Origin: JBKPNJ01 sp963695705
GTDB taxonomy: Bacteria > Actinomycetota > Actinomycetes > Propionibacteriales > Nocardioidaceae
DNA length: 64,000 nucleotides
NCBI GenBank assembly: GCA_963695705.1
Contig: CAVOHB010000010.1
Coordinates: 248,001-312,000 of the forward strand
Direction: 5' to 3'
Shown here: piece after piece, positions 40,269 through 48,492 of the stretch
How the letters are laid out: each line of letters begins with the position of its first letter
Numbering within the stretch: position 1 is the first letter of the stretch
Notes under the pieces: model-generated
What the model saw: the letters and a program-made list of their open reading frames with translations, nothing else
What the model was told of the DNA's origin: nothing
Databases searched by the model: none
Position numbers and translations under genes: made by a program

Positions 40269-41615
40269 ATGCGCACACATGCCGCACGGCTCACGAGTAC
40301 GTTCCTCGCGGGGTCTCTCGTTCTCTTGGGACTGGCCGCCTGCGGGTCGGGCGATGACACGACCAGCAGCTCGCCCGACGTGTCAGCCTCTTCCGGACCA
40401 TGCGGGACCACCGAACCGACCACGCTGACGGTGGGGCTGTTCGGCACCTTCGGCTTCAAGGAGAACGGCCTGTACGACCAGTACAAGAAGGTCTGTCCCA
40501 ACATCACGGTGCGTGAGGACGTCGTCGAGCAGTCGGCGAACTACTGGACGAGGCTCAAGACGAGGCTGGCATCCGGCAGCGGCCTGGCCGACGTTCAGGC
40601 GATCGAGATCGGATTCGTCGCCGACGTGGTGCAGAACCATGCGGACCAGTTCGTGAACTTCAATGACGTTCCCGACGCCGCTGCGCTCAAAGCGGAGTTC
40701 TACGACTGGAAGTGGCAACAGGCCTCCTCCCTCGATGGGACCGACACGGTCGGCCTCGGGACGGACATCGGCCCGGAGGCGATCTGCTACCGCTCCGACC
40801 TCCTCGACCAGGCCGGGATGACCAGCGACCCCGCCGAGCTGGCCAAGAAGTGGTCGACCTGGGACGACTTCATCAGCTTCGGCAAGGAGTACAAGGCGAA
40901 GACGGGCAACGCGTTCGTTGACAGCGCCGCGAGCATCTTCTCCACCGCTGTCTACCAGGGCAAGGAGGCCTACAACAACGCCGACGGCGAACCGGATGTC
41001 GAGAACAGCGACGGGGTCCACGACGCCTGGAGCTATGCCACCCAGGCGGCCCAGGCGGGAATCACCGCGGGGTTGTCGCAGTTCTCGGACCCATGGAACA
41101 AGGCTTTCTCCAGCGGGACGTTCGCCGCGATCGCCTGCCCCACCTGGATGATGGGCTACATCCAGGGTCAGGCGGGCCCCTCGGGCAGCGGTAAGTGGGC
41201 TGTGGCTCCGGTGCTCCCCGGTGGCGCGACCAACTGGGGTGGTTCGTGGCTCGGCGTGCCGACCGCAGCGAAGAACCAGGCGGCGGCGATCGCGCTCGTC
41301 ACCTGGCTCTCGGCCAAGGCTCAGCAGGTCACGATGTGGACGTCACCCGCCCAGGGTGGGCACTTCCCCTCCAACCAGCAGGCGGCCGAGGACCCGAGGG
41401 TCAAGGGTGCCAAGAGCGTGTACTTCAGCAACGCGCCGGTGGGGCAGATATTCGACAAGATCGCAGCCGACATGGAGATCCCGCCGATCGGCCTGTATGA
41501 CACGCTGATCCAAAATGCGATGACGACCCAGCTGACCAATGTCGAGACGAAGGGGACATCGCCTGACGACGCCTTCAACGACGCGTTGGATGCGGTGAAT
41601 CAGATCACCGGCTGA
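40269..41615 (+). CDS. ABC transporter sugar-binding lipoprotein
   Basis: 448 residues from ATG 40269, with GGGAGGACCAC upstream. The signal and lipobox (TFLAGSLVLLGLAACGSG) anchor it outside the membrane. The body is a family 1 extracellular solute-binding fold: TLTVGLFGTFGFKENGLYDQ, then NYWTRLKTRLASGSGLADVQ, PEAICYRSDLLDQAG and GGSWLGVPTAAKNQAAAIAL. Two permeases and a GH1 enzyme follow, so the ligand is probably cellobiose or another beta-glucoside, as for CebE (inference). The operon has no ATPase gene; in Streptomyces such systems share the MsiK ATPase. Confidence 0.93.
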   Translation: MRTHAARLTSTFLAGSLVLLGLAACGSGDDTTSSSPDVSASSGPCGTTEPTTLTVGLFGTFGFKENGLYDQYKKVCPNITVREDVVEQSANYWTRLKTRLASGSGLADVQAIEIGFVADVVQNHADQFVNFNDVPDAAALKAEFYDWKWQQASSLDGTDTVGLGTDIGPEAICYRSDLLDQAGMTSDPAELAKKWSTWDDFISFGKEYKAKTGNAFVDSAASIFSTAVYQGKEAYNNADGEPDVENSDGVHDAWSYATQAAQAGITAGLSQFSDPWNKAFSSGTFAAIACPTWMMGYIQGQAGPSGSGKWAVAPVLPGGATNWGGSWLGVPTAAKNQAAAIALVTWLSAKAQQVTMWTSPAQGGHFPSNQQAAEDPRVKGAKSVYFSNAPVGQIFDKIAADMEIPPIGLYDTLIQNAMTTQLTNVETKGTSPDDAFNDALDAVNQITG

Positions 41616-41692
41616 GGCCGCAGACCAGAGCGACGGCGACTGTATGGGGACGGCACCGACACCAAAGCCCTGCCGGAGAAGGGGAGTAACAG

Positions 41693-42637
41693 ATGTCGGT
41701 CCGAAGCCTCGAGCGAGCTGCTCCCCTTCCGCGGCGCAAGCGGCTGCGGCTTCCCGGGCAGCGCAGCGGATACGCCTACATCGCCCCGTTCTTCGCGGTG
41801 TTCCTGGCGTTCAGCCTCTACCCGTGGCTGGACACGGCATGGGTCTCGTTGCACGACGTGCGTCTGACGACGTACCAAGACCAGACCTGGATCGGCCTGG
41901 ACAACTACCGAGACCTGTTCACGAACAAGTTCTTCTGGAACGCGTTCCGCAACACGGTCACCATCGGCATCATCTCGACCGTCCCACAGCTGTGCATGGC
42001 ACTGGGGATCGCGCACCTGCTGAACTACCGAATCCGGGGCCGCACGTTCTTCCGGGTCGCGATGCTCATGCCGTACGCCACCAGCCTGGCCGCAGCGACC
42101 GTGATCTTCCTCGAGCTCTTCGACAAGGACCAGGGCGTCATCAACTGGGGCCTGCAGCACCTGTTCCACCTACCGCCTGTCGACTGGCAGGGGTCGAAGT
42201 GGCCGAGCCAGATCGCTGTGTCCGTGATCGTCACCTGGCGGTGGACCGGCTACAACGCATTGATCTACCTGGCGGGTATGCAGGCCATCGACACGTCGCT
42301 GTATGAAGCCGCAGCGATCGACGGTGCGTCGCGGTGGCGCCAGTTCCGCTACGTGACGCTGCCCGGTCTGCGCCCGACGATCCTTTTCACGATCGTCGTG
42401 TCGACGATCGGCGCGACCCAGCTGTTCGGCGAGCCGCTGCTCTACGACCCGACGGGCCAGCCGAACGGCGGCTCCTCGAACCAGTACCAGACGTTGGGGC
42501 TGCTGATGTACCAGCAGGGCTGGACCTACGACCGGCTCGGCCTGGCATCCGCAACGGCCTGGACGATGTTCCTGATCATCATCCTCGCGGTGCTCATCAA
42601 CGTCTCCCTGGCACGCAGACGCACGGCACCGCGGTGA
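41693..42637 (+). CDS. ABC sugar transporter permease 1 (MalF/CebF type)
   Basis: 314 residues from ATG 41693. Six transmembrane segments, starting RSGYAYIAPFFAVFLAFSLY. The EAA loop is YEAAAIDGASRWRQFRYVTL, P-G following, which contacts the ATPase. It lies between the binding-protein gene (77-bp gap) and the second permease, whose GTG start overlaps its stop as GTGA. The purine-rich GGAGAAGGGGAG before the start is a good ribosome site. It forms a heterodimer with permease 2 for sugar uptake. Confidence 0.95.
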   Translation: MSVRSLERAAPLPRRKRLRLPGQRSGYAYIAPFFAVFLAFSLYPWLDTAWVSLHDVRLTTYQDQTWIGLDNYRDLFTNKFFWNAFRNTVTIGIISTVPQLCMALGIAHLLNYRIRGRTFFRVAMLMPYATSLAAATVIFLELFDKDQGVINWGLQHLFHLPPVDWQGSKWPSQIAVSVIVTWRWTGYNALIYLAGMQAIDTSLYEAAAIDGASRWRQFRYVTLPGLRPTILFTIVVSTIGATQLFGEPLLYDPTGQPNGGSSNQYQTLGLLMYQQGWTYDRLGLASATAWTMFLIIILAVLINVSLARRRTAPR

Positions 42638-43482
42638 GCAGGACCTGGCGGCGCCGCGGCACCGGTTCGATGCAGGCCGGCTGGCTGGTCTACGTGACCG
42701 TCAGCGTGCTGACGCTGATCGCGGCCTTCCCGCTCTACTACACCGTGGTGATGGCATCGCACACGAACGCCGAGATGGCAGCCGGCTCGCCGCCGCTTCT
42801 GCCCAGCACGAGCATCTTCCACAATCTGAGGGAAGCCCTCCGGCTGGCTCCCTTGAACCATGGGCTGGTCAACTCGCTGATCGTCTCTGGGAGCGTCACC
42901 GTGGGCACGGTCGCCTTCTGCACGCTTGCCGGGTTCGCCTTCGCGAAGCTGCGGTTCCGTGGGCGCACCCTGCTCCTCGGCTTCTGCATCGCCACGATGA
43001 TGGTGCCGATGCAGATGGGCATCATCCCGCTCTACATGATGATGTCCAGGCTCGGGCTGACCGGACACCTGCAGGCGGTGATCCTGCCGACCCTGGTGAC
43101 CGCCTTCGGTGTGTTCTTCATGCGCCAGTACATCCTGCAAGCGGTTCCGGATGAGCTCCTCGATGCGGGCTACGTCGACGGAGCGAACACCTTTCAGACC
43201 TTCATGCATGTCGTCGTCCCGGCGGCGCGTCCGGCGATGGCGGTGCTGGCCATGCTGACGTTCCTGACAACGTGGAACGACTTCTTCTGGCCCATCATCG
43301 CGCTCAGCTCTCAGAATCCGACGGTCCAGGTTGCTTTCCAGAGTCTGGCCACGGGGTACGCACCACAACAGTCCATCATCATGGCCGGCACGCTCTACGG
43401 CACCGTCCCGGTGCTGGTCGCGTTTGCCCTCCTGGGCAAGCACATCGTCGGCGGGATCATGGAAGGAGCAGTCAAGGGATGA
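42634..43482 (+). CDS. ABC sugar transporter permease 2 (MalG/CebG type)
   Basis: 282 residues from GTG 42634. Transmembrane segments include MQAGWLVYVTVSVLTLIAAF, LVNSLIVSGSVTVGTVAFCT and MAVLAMLTFLTTWNDFFWPI. The EAA loop is LDAGYVDGANTFQTFMHVVV, with P-A-A-R-P following. The protein is the partner of the preceding permease. Its stop overlaps the ATG of the beta-glucosidase gene (ATGA), so import and hydrolysis are translationally linked. Confidence 0.95.
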   Translation: MSRTWRRRGTGSMQAGWLVYVTVSVLTLIAAFPLYYTVVMASHTNAEMAAGSPPLLPSTSIFHNLREALRLAPLNHGLVNSLIVSGSVTVGTVAFCTLAGFAFAKLRFRGRTLLLGFCIATMMVPMQMGIIPLYMMMSRLGLTGHLQAVILPTLVTAFGVFFMRQYILQAVPDELLDAGYVDGANTFQTFMHVVVPAARPAMAVLAMLTFLTTWNDFFWPIIALSSQNPTVQVAFQSLATGYAPQQSIIMAGTLYGTVPVLVAFALLGKHIVGGIMEGAVKG

Positions 43483-44907
43483 CCACTCGACTGAGTTTTC
43501 CCGCCCGACTTCGTCTGGGGGACCGCCACAGCCGCCTACCAGATCGAGGGCGCGGCGCTCGAGGACGGCCGGCGGCCCAGCATCTGGGACACCTTCTGCC
43601 GGGTTCCCGGAGCGGTGTCCAACGGAGACACCGGCGACATCGCCTGCGATCACTACCACCGGCTCGAGGAAGACCTGGATCTGATGGCGGGGTTGCGGCT
43701 GCCCGCCTACCGCTTCTCGGTGTCGTGGCCTCGCGTACTCCCGGACCCGGTCGGAAAGGTCAACGAGGTCGGTCTGGACTTCTACCAGCGACTCGTGGAC
43801 GGCCTGCTCCAGCGCGGCATCACTCCGTTGCTCACGCTCTATCACTGGGATCTGCCCCAGCTGCTCCAGGATGACGGCGGGTGGCTGAGCCGTCAGACGG
43901 TCAACCGGTTCGTCGAGTACGCCGAGGTGGTCGGGCGGGCGCTGGGCGATCGCGTTCGCGCCATCACCACCCTGAACGAGCCCTTCTGCGCGGCGTTTCT
44001 CGGCCATGGTTCCGGAGTCCATGCCCCGGGCATCAGGGACAACGGCTCGGCACTGGCCGCGGCCCATCATCTGAACCTCGCCCACGGCCGGGCGGTGACC
44101 GCGCTCCGGGCAGGCTCCCCGACAGACCTCACACTCTCGATCACGCTGAACCTCGCGCAGGTCGAGGCAGCCTCGGACTCGGACGCGGACCGGGCCGCAG
44201 CCCGGCACGTCGACGCCATCGCCAACCGCATCTTCCTCGAGCCGATCCTGCGCGGCAGCTACCCTGACCAGCTGGTCGAGGACACCCGGCACATCACCGA
44301 CTGGGGCTTCGTCCACGACGGTGACCTCGCCGAGATCTCGGCGCCGATCGACATCCTCGGCGTCAACTACTACCACGCGACCACGGTTGCCGCCGGGCCG
44401 GCGAGCGTGGGAGGGACAGACGACGGGATGTCGCCCGGCGCGAGCCCCAGACAGACCGCACCATCCCCCTGGCCGGGAACCGACCGCGCGCACTCGGTCC
44501 CGCGACCCGGGCCGTACACCGAGATGGGCTGGTCGATCGACCCCGAGGGGCTGACGCGGCTGCTCGTCGGCCTGCACCACGACTATCCCGGGACCCCTCT
44601 GGTGATCACCGAGAACGGCCGCGCATCCACCGACGCCGTGGCCGGCGACGGGCAGATCCATGACAAGGACCGGATCGACTACCTCAGGCAGCACCTGACG
44701 GCCGCGCGGGCAGCAATCGAGGCGGGGGTCGACCTACGCGGCTACTACCTGTGGTCGTTCATGGACAACTTCGAATGGGCCTGGGGCTACTCCAAGCGGT
44801 TCGGGATCGTCTACGTGGACTACGCGACACTCGAGCGGACCCCCAAGGACTCCGCGCTGTGGTATCGCGACGTCATCACGAACAATGCCGTCGAGGCGCC
44901 GGACTGA
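43479..44907 (+). pseudogene. GH1 beta-glucosidase, frameshifted in the first codons
   Basis: ATG 43479 overlaps the permease stop and reads MTTRLSFP, then a one-base insertion in the run of cytosines at about 43500 shifts the frame. The correct frame continues PDFVWGTATAAYQIEGAALE, the canonical GH1 N-terminus, and runs without further breaks to 44907. All catalytic parts are present: acid/base in ITTLNEPFCAAFLGHG, nucleophile in LVITENGRAS, YYHATT and SFMDNFEWAWGYSKRFG. About 475 residues when joined, a normal GH1 length. Without correction, initiation could only occur at GTG 43615, losing the first barrel strand. The enzyme would cleave imported cellobiose or aryl-beta-glucosides in the cytosol. 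The frameshift may be an assembly error. Confidence 0.85.
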
Positions 44908-44921
44908 AGGCCGCGGCTTGG

Positions 44922-44961
44922 GTCATGCATGTGGAGGGTCATGACCCTCCACATGCATGAC
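44922..44961. repeat. Perfect 40-bp palindrome, copy 3 of the repeat family
   Basis: GTCATGCATGTGGAGGGTCA (44922-44941) is followed directly by its exact reverse complement (44942-44961). The stem is 20 bp with no loop. It lies 14 bp after the beta-glucosidase stop. Confidence 0.9.
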
Positions 44962-44999
44962 GTAAGAGCGTGCCCGCAGCCCGGCGTACCGCAACCCAC

Positions 45000-45030
45000 T
45001 TGACTTCAAGGGCGGTTGAACATGCACTCT
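45000..45030 (+). promoter_or_regulatory. MerR-like promoter with 19-bp spacer upstream of the ABC exporter
   Basis: -35 TTGACT (45000-45005), 19-bp spacer holding the inverted repeat TTCAA-GGGCGG-TTGAA (45005-45020), and -10-like CACTCT (45025-45030). A 19-bp spacer with a dyad inside is typical of promoters activated by MerR-family regulators. The regulator gene is not adjacent. Confidence 0.4.
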
Positions 45031-45064
45031 GGCTGACAGCGGTTCCAAGGATGGGTGGTCTGCC

Positions 45065-46954
45065 GTGGACATGGAAGTCACAGCGTGGATGTCGCTGTAC
45101 CACGCGATGAATGCCGAGCAGGATCGGCGGCCGTTCTCGCGTGAGACGTTCCGGCGGATCGGTGTGTTCGCCCGCCCACACAGGGCGCAGCTGGTCAAGT
45201 TCCTGCTGCTGAGCGTCCTCACCGCGGTGTTGGCGGTCGCCACGCCGGTGCTGGCCGGACGGGTGGTCGACGCGATCGTACGAGGCGCGGAGACGAAGGT
45301 CGTCGTCACGCTCTCCCTGCTGATCGCCCTCATCGCCGTGGCCGAGGCCGCACTCGGCATCATCCAGCGCTGGTTGTCGGCAAGGATCGGTGAGGGCCTG
45401 ATCTTCGACCTTCGCACAGCCGTTTTCGACCACGTGCAACGGATGCCGGTGGCGTTCTTCACGCGCACCCGCACCGGCGCCCTGGTCAGCCGGCTCAACA
45501 ACGACGTGATCGGCGCGCAGCGTGCCTTCAGCGACACGCTGTCCGGAGTCGTGAGCAACGTTGTCGCCCTGGCGCTCACGCTCGCGGTGATGCTCAGCCT
45601 CTCCTGGCGGATCACCCTGCTGGCCTTGGTGTTGCTGCCGGTGTTTGTCCTTCCGGCACGCCGGATGGGCACGCGCCTGGCCGGCCTGGAGCGCGAGGCG
45701 GCCAACCACAACGCCGCGATGGGCAACCAGATGACGGAGCGGTTCTCAGCACCCGGGGCGACACTGATCAAGCTGTTCGGCCGGCCGGCTGCCGAGTCGG
45801 CGGAGTTCGCGTCACGTGCCAGCCGGGTCCGCGACATCGGAGTCCGGACCGCCATGGTCCAGTCGGTCTTCGTCACCGCGCTGACGTTCGTCTCGGCTCT
45901 CGCCCTCGCGGTCGTGTACGGCCTCGGCGGCTTCTACGCGTTGCAGGGCCAGCTGGACGCCGGTGACGTCGTTGCACTGGCGTTGCTTCTCACCCGGCTC
46001 TATGCACCGCTGACCTCGCTGGCGAGTGCGCGGGTCGAGGTGATGAGCGCCCTGGTCAGCTTCGAGCGCGTGTTCGAGGTGCTGGATCTCGCCCCGCTCA
46101 TCGCCGAGCCCGAGCAGCCACGTCGAGTCCCGGACGGGCCGGTGTGCGTGGAGTTCGACCGGGTCCGCTTCTCGTATCCCTCGGCCGACAAGGTGTCGCT
46201 CGCATCATTGGAGGAGGTCGCGAAACTCGACGTGCGCGGCGGAGTCGAGGTCCTGCACGAGGTCTCGTTCCGTGCTGAACCGGGACAGATGGTGGCCCTG
46301 GTCGGCACGTCAGGCGCCGGCAAGTCGACCATCGCCTCGCTGCTGCCGCGCCTGTACGACGTGGAGGCCGGCAGCGTGGCTCTGGCCGGTGTCGACGTCC
46401 GAGAGCTGTCCTTCGAGTCCATTCGCGAGACGGTCGGGATGGTCACCCAGGACGGGCATCTGTTCCACGAGTCGATCAGGTCGAACCTGCTCCTGGCACG
46501 TCCCGAGGCGACCGACGAGGAGCTGTCCGACGTACTTCGGCGCGCTCGGCTGGCCGACCTCATGACCGCTCTGCCGGACGGTCTCGACACGGTCGTGGGC
46601 GAGCGCGGGTACCGGTTGAGCGGAGGCGAGCGCCAGCGGTTGACGATCGCCCGGCTGCTGCTCGCTCGGCCACGGGTCGTGATACTCGACGAGGCCACCG
46701 CGCACCTTGACTCCACGTCGGAGGCGGCGGTGCAGGCGGCGCTCGGCGAGGCCCTGGCCGGACGCACGGCGCTGGTGATAGCGCATCGACTGTCCACGGT
46801 TCGGGCCGCCGACCTCATCCTGGTCGTGGAGGACGGACGCATCGTCGAACGGGGAACCCACGACGAGCTGCTGGTGACATCCGGTCGGTACGAGGAGCTC
46901 TATCGCACCCAGTTCGAGGAGGCCGCAGGCGACGCGGTGACGACCGCGGGCTGA
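45065..46954 (+). CDS. ABC exporter (half-transporter with fused membrane and ATPase domains)
   Basis: 629 residues from GTG 45065 (ATG 45071 possible). The N-terminus MEVTAWMSLYHAMNAEQDRR precedes the transmembrane domain (about 35-330; QLVKFLLLSVLTAVLAVATP onward, with FDLRTAVFDHVQRMPVAFFT and RTGALVSRLNNDV, the coupling-helix region). The ATPase domain has Walker A GTSGAGKST, Q loop MVTQDGHLF, signature LSGGERQR, Walker B VVILDEATAHLD and H-loop IAHRLST. A 19-residue insert precedes the domain's main sheet (SLASLEEVAKLDVRGGVEVL). Multidrug or lipid export is the usual role of such homodimers. It is convergent with the metallophosphoesterase-like gene, 20 bp apart. Confidence 0.93.
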   Translation: MDMEVTAWMSLYHAMNAEQDRRPFSRETFRRIGVFARPHRAQLVKFLLLSVLTAVLAVATPVLAGRVVDAIVRGAETKVVVTLSLLIALIAVAEAALGIIQRWLSARIGEGLIFDLRTAVFDHVQRMPVAFFTRTRTGALVSRLNNDVIGAQRAFSDTLSGVVSNVVALALTLAVMLSLSWRITLLALVLLPVFVLPARRMGTRLAGLEREAANHNAAMGNQMTERFSAPGATLIKLFGRPAAESAEFASRASRVRDIGVRTAMVQSVFVTALTFVSALALAVVYGLGGFYALQGQLDAGDVVALALLLTRLYAPLTSLASARVEVMSALVSFERVFEVLDLAPLIAEPEQPRRVPDGPVCVEFDRVRFSYPSADKVSLASLEEVAKLDVRGGVEVLHEVSFRAEPGQMVALVGTSGAGKSTIASLLPRLYDVEAGSVALAGVDVRELSFESIRETVGMVTQDGHLFHESIRSNLLLARPEATDEELSDVLRRARLADLMTALPDGLDTVVGERGYRLSGGERQRLTIARLLLARPRVVILDEATAHLDSTSEAAVQAALGEALAGRTALVIAHRLSTVRAADLILVVEDGRIVERGTHDELLVTSGRYEELYRTQFEEAAGDAVTTAG

Positions 46955-46973
46955 AGCGGAACAGCGCGCCGAC

Positions 46974-48212
46974 TCAGCAGTGGACGTGACCGTTGCGGAG
47001 CAGTGTGCCCTTGGAGTCGCGGAACCTCCACTGGAGCGTGTGGGCCTGCCGGCGCACGAACACCGCGCCTGGTGTCTTGTACCGGTGCCAGGCGACCCTG
47101 CGGTCGGAGGTGTGGCTGATCACCCAACGAGCGGCCGCTGCGCCCGACACGAGCTCGACCATGTGTGAGTACGCTCGGCCGGTTTGGAGGTGCGAGTTCA
47201 TCGGCGCCAGCTCCTCCATCTCGCGAGTGTCGGCGTTGATGACGAGGTCGGCGCCGGACCGCGCCAGCATGTGCCAGATCACGGTCATGATCGGCCCGGA
47301 GCGTGCCGCGTCCATGGAGACGACGGGACGATGCCAGAAGGACAGCGTGCAACGTTCGCTGTCGGTCGCCAGTCGCGACTTCAGCCACTGGGCCTGTGCG
47401 CCGGCCACCCGGCAGCCGCCGTTGGCACCGCACTCGCTGGTGAGATCGTAGATCCGCACTCCGTCGATGACCGTCGTTGACCACAGCGGTCGCTCGTGCC
47501 AGTAGTCGCGATACTCGGTGATGTAGTCGCGTTCATGGTTGCCGGGTGTCGCCAGGGTGTAGCGCGCCATCCGGCCCCAGAGTGTGCCCCGGCCCTGGGG
47601 GTCGTCGAAGGCGGCGAGTCCGTAGTGGTCGCGCCTGCTGGCCCAGGTGCCGAACTCATGCACCTCCCCGAGGTAGAGGAAGGCCGTCGGGGAGGTCGAC
47701 TCGATGTACCGCTCCAGGTCGAGTTCGTCGGTCTTCTCGGCTCCGGCGTTGCCGACCGCTGCGATCGTGGTGCTGCCGGCCCGGGGACGGAAGAGCGCCC
47801 GAAAGTTCGCCGGACTGCGCGGGATCGAGACCGTGTTGCCGTTCACCAGATGCACGACGGTCGAGACGTAGTCCCCCTCGATGCCGCCTTCGTGAACCCG
47901 TGCCCGCAGCCGGTACATGCCGTCCAGCGACTTGTCGGTCGGCCAGATGAACGAGTAGGGGCTCTGGTACTCGTCGTTCAAGTACTTCCCGGCGAGCCTG
48001 AACTCCACCGTGTAGGACCGGGCGGTGCCGGACCAGACTGCGGAGACGGTCTGCTCCCCACTGAGCGCGCCACTCGGAACCGTCAGGCACAGGGTCGCCC
48101 CGGCCGACGGCCCGCACACCCTGCTGGCGGCGAGGCTGGGAGCGGCCAGCCCGACAACGCTGAGCAGGCCGGCGAGCATGGCCGTGCAGACACCGCCGGC
48201 GATTCGGCGCAT
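46974..48212 (-). CDS. Secreted metallophosphoesterase-like protein with degenerate metal-binding site
   Basis: 412 residues from ATG 48212. A signal peptide (MRRIAGGVCTAMLAGLLSVV, cleavage near SLAA) is followed by an Ig-like beta domain (about 45-130) and a calcineurin-like phosphoesterase domain. TPGNHERDYITEYRDYW keeps the G-N-H-E block and FWHRPVVS keeps a histidine block, but the first block reads VGNAGAEKT (no G-D), the second LYLGEVHEFG (G-E in place of G-D), and the last VINADTREMEEL (no G-H-x-H). Active family members need these ligands, so catalysis is doubtful. Three tandem 21-bp repeats lie 95-157 bp before the start. Role unknown; inference: a binding or wall-associated pseudoenzyme. 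Confidence 0.8.
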   Translation of the reverse strand: MRRIAGGVCTAMLAGLLSVVGLAAPSLAASRVCGPSAGATLCLTVPSGALSGEQTVSAVWSGTARSYTVEFRLAGKYLNDEYQSPYSFIWPTDKSLDGMYRLRARVHEGGIEGDYVSTVVHLVNGNTVSIPRSPANFRALFRPRAGSTTIAAVGNAGAEKTDELDLERYIESTSPTAFLYLGEVHEFGTWASRRDHYGLAAFDDPQGRGTLWGRMARYTLATPGNHERDYITEYRDYWHERPLWSTTVIDGVRIYDLTSECGANGGCRVAGAQAQWLKSRLATDSERCTLSFWHRPVVSMDAARSGPIMTVIWHMLARSGADLVINADTREMEELAPMNSHLQTGRAYSHMVELVSGAAAARWVISHTSDRRVAWHRYKTPGAVFVRRQAHTLQWRFRDSKGTLLRNGHVHC

Positions 48213-48307
48213 GGTGGGTTCTACCCCCGGGGTTACCGCAGTGCGCTGAAAGGCGGCTGGTAGGGCACGATTCCATAGTCGGTCACCGAGCATCGGAGGC
48301 GCAGACC

Positions 48308-48370
48308 TTTCACGCGATCCGACACTTGTTTCACGCGATCCGACAGTTATTTCACGCGATCCGACACGTG
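48308..48370. repeat. Three tandem 21-bp direct repeats upstream of the phosphoesterase-like gene
   Basis: Units at 48308-48328, 48329-48349 and 48350-48370 share TTTCACGCGATCCGACA exactly and differ in the last four bases. The 21-bp period is two helical turns. Likely regulator-binding iterons. Confidence 0.85.
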
Positions 48371-48492
48371 TCGCCACCAGCAAGTGCTCCAGACCCGGCC
48401 GGGGCTCCGTGGCCGTCCGGAGGGCGGGGTTTGCGGTGGATGTTACGTCCGTGGTGACGAAGATCCTCCACAAAACCGACGATCCGACAGCA

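Noticed and set aside
48308..48370. CRISPR array
   Set aside because: Only three directly adjacent 21-bp repeats with no spacers and no cas genes nearby.
46974..48473. Longer form of the phosphoesterase-like protein starting near 48473
   Set aside because: It would place a signal peptide at residue 88 and translate the 21-bp iterons; ATG 48212 begins directly with the signal peptide.
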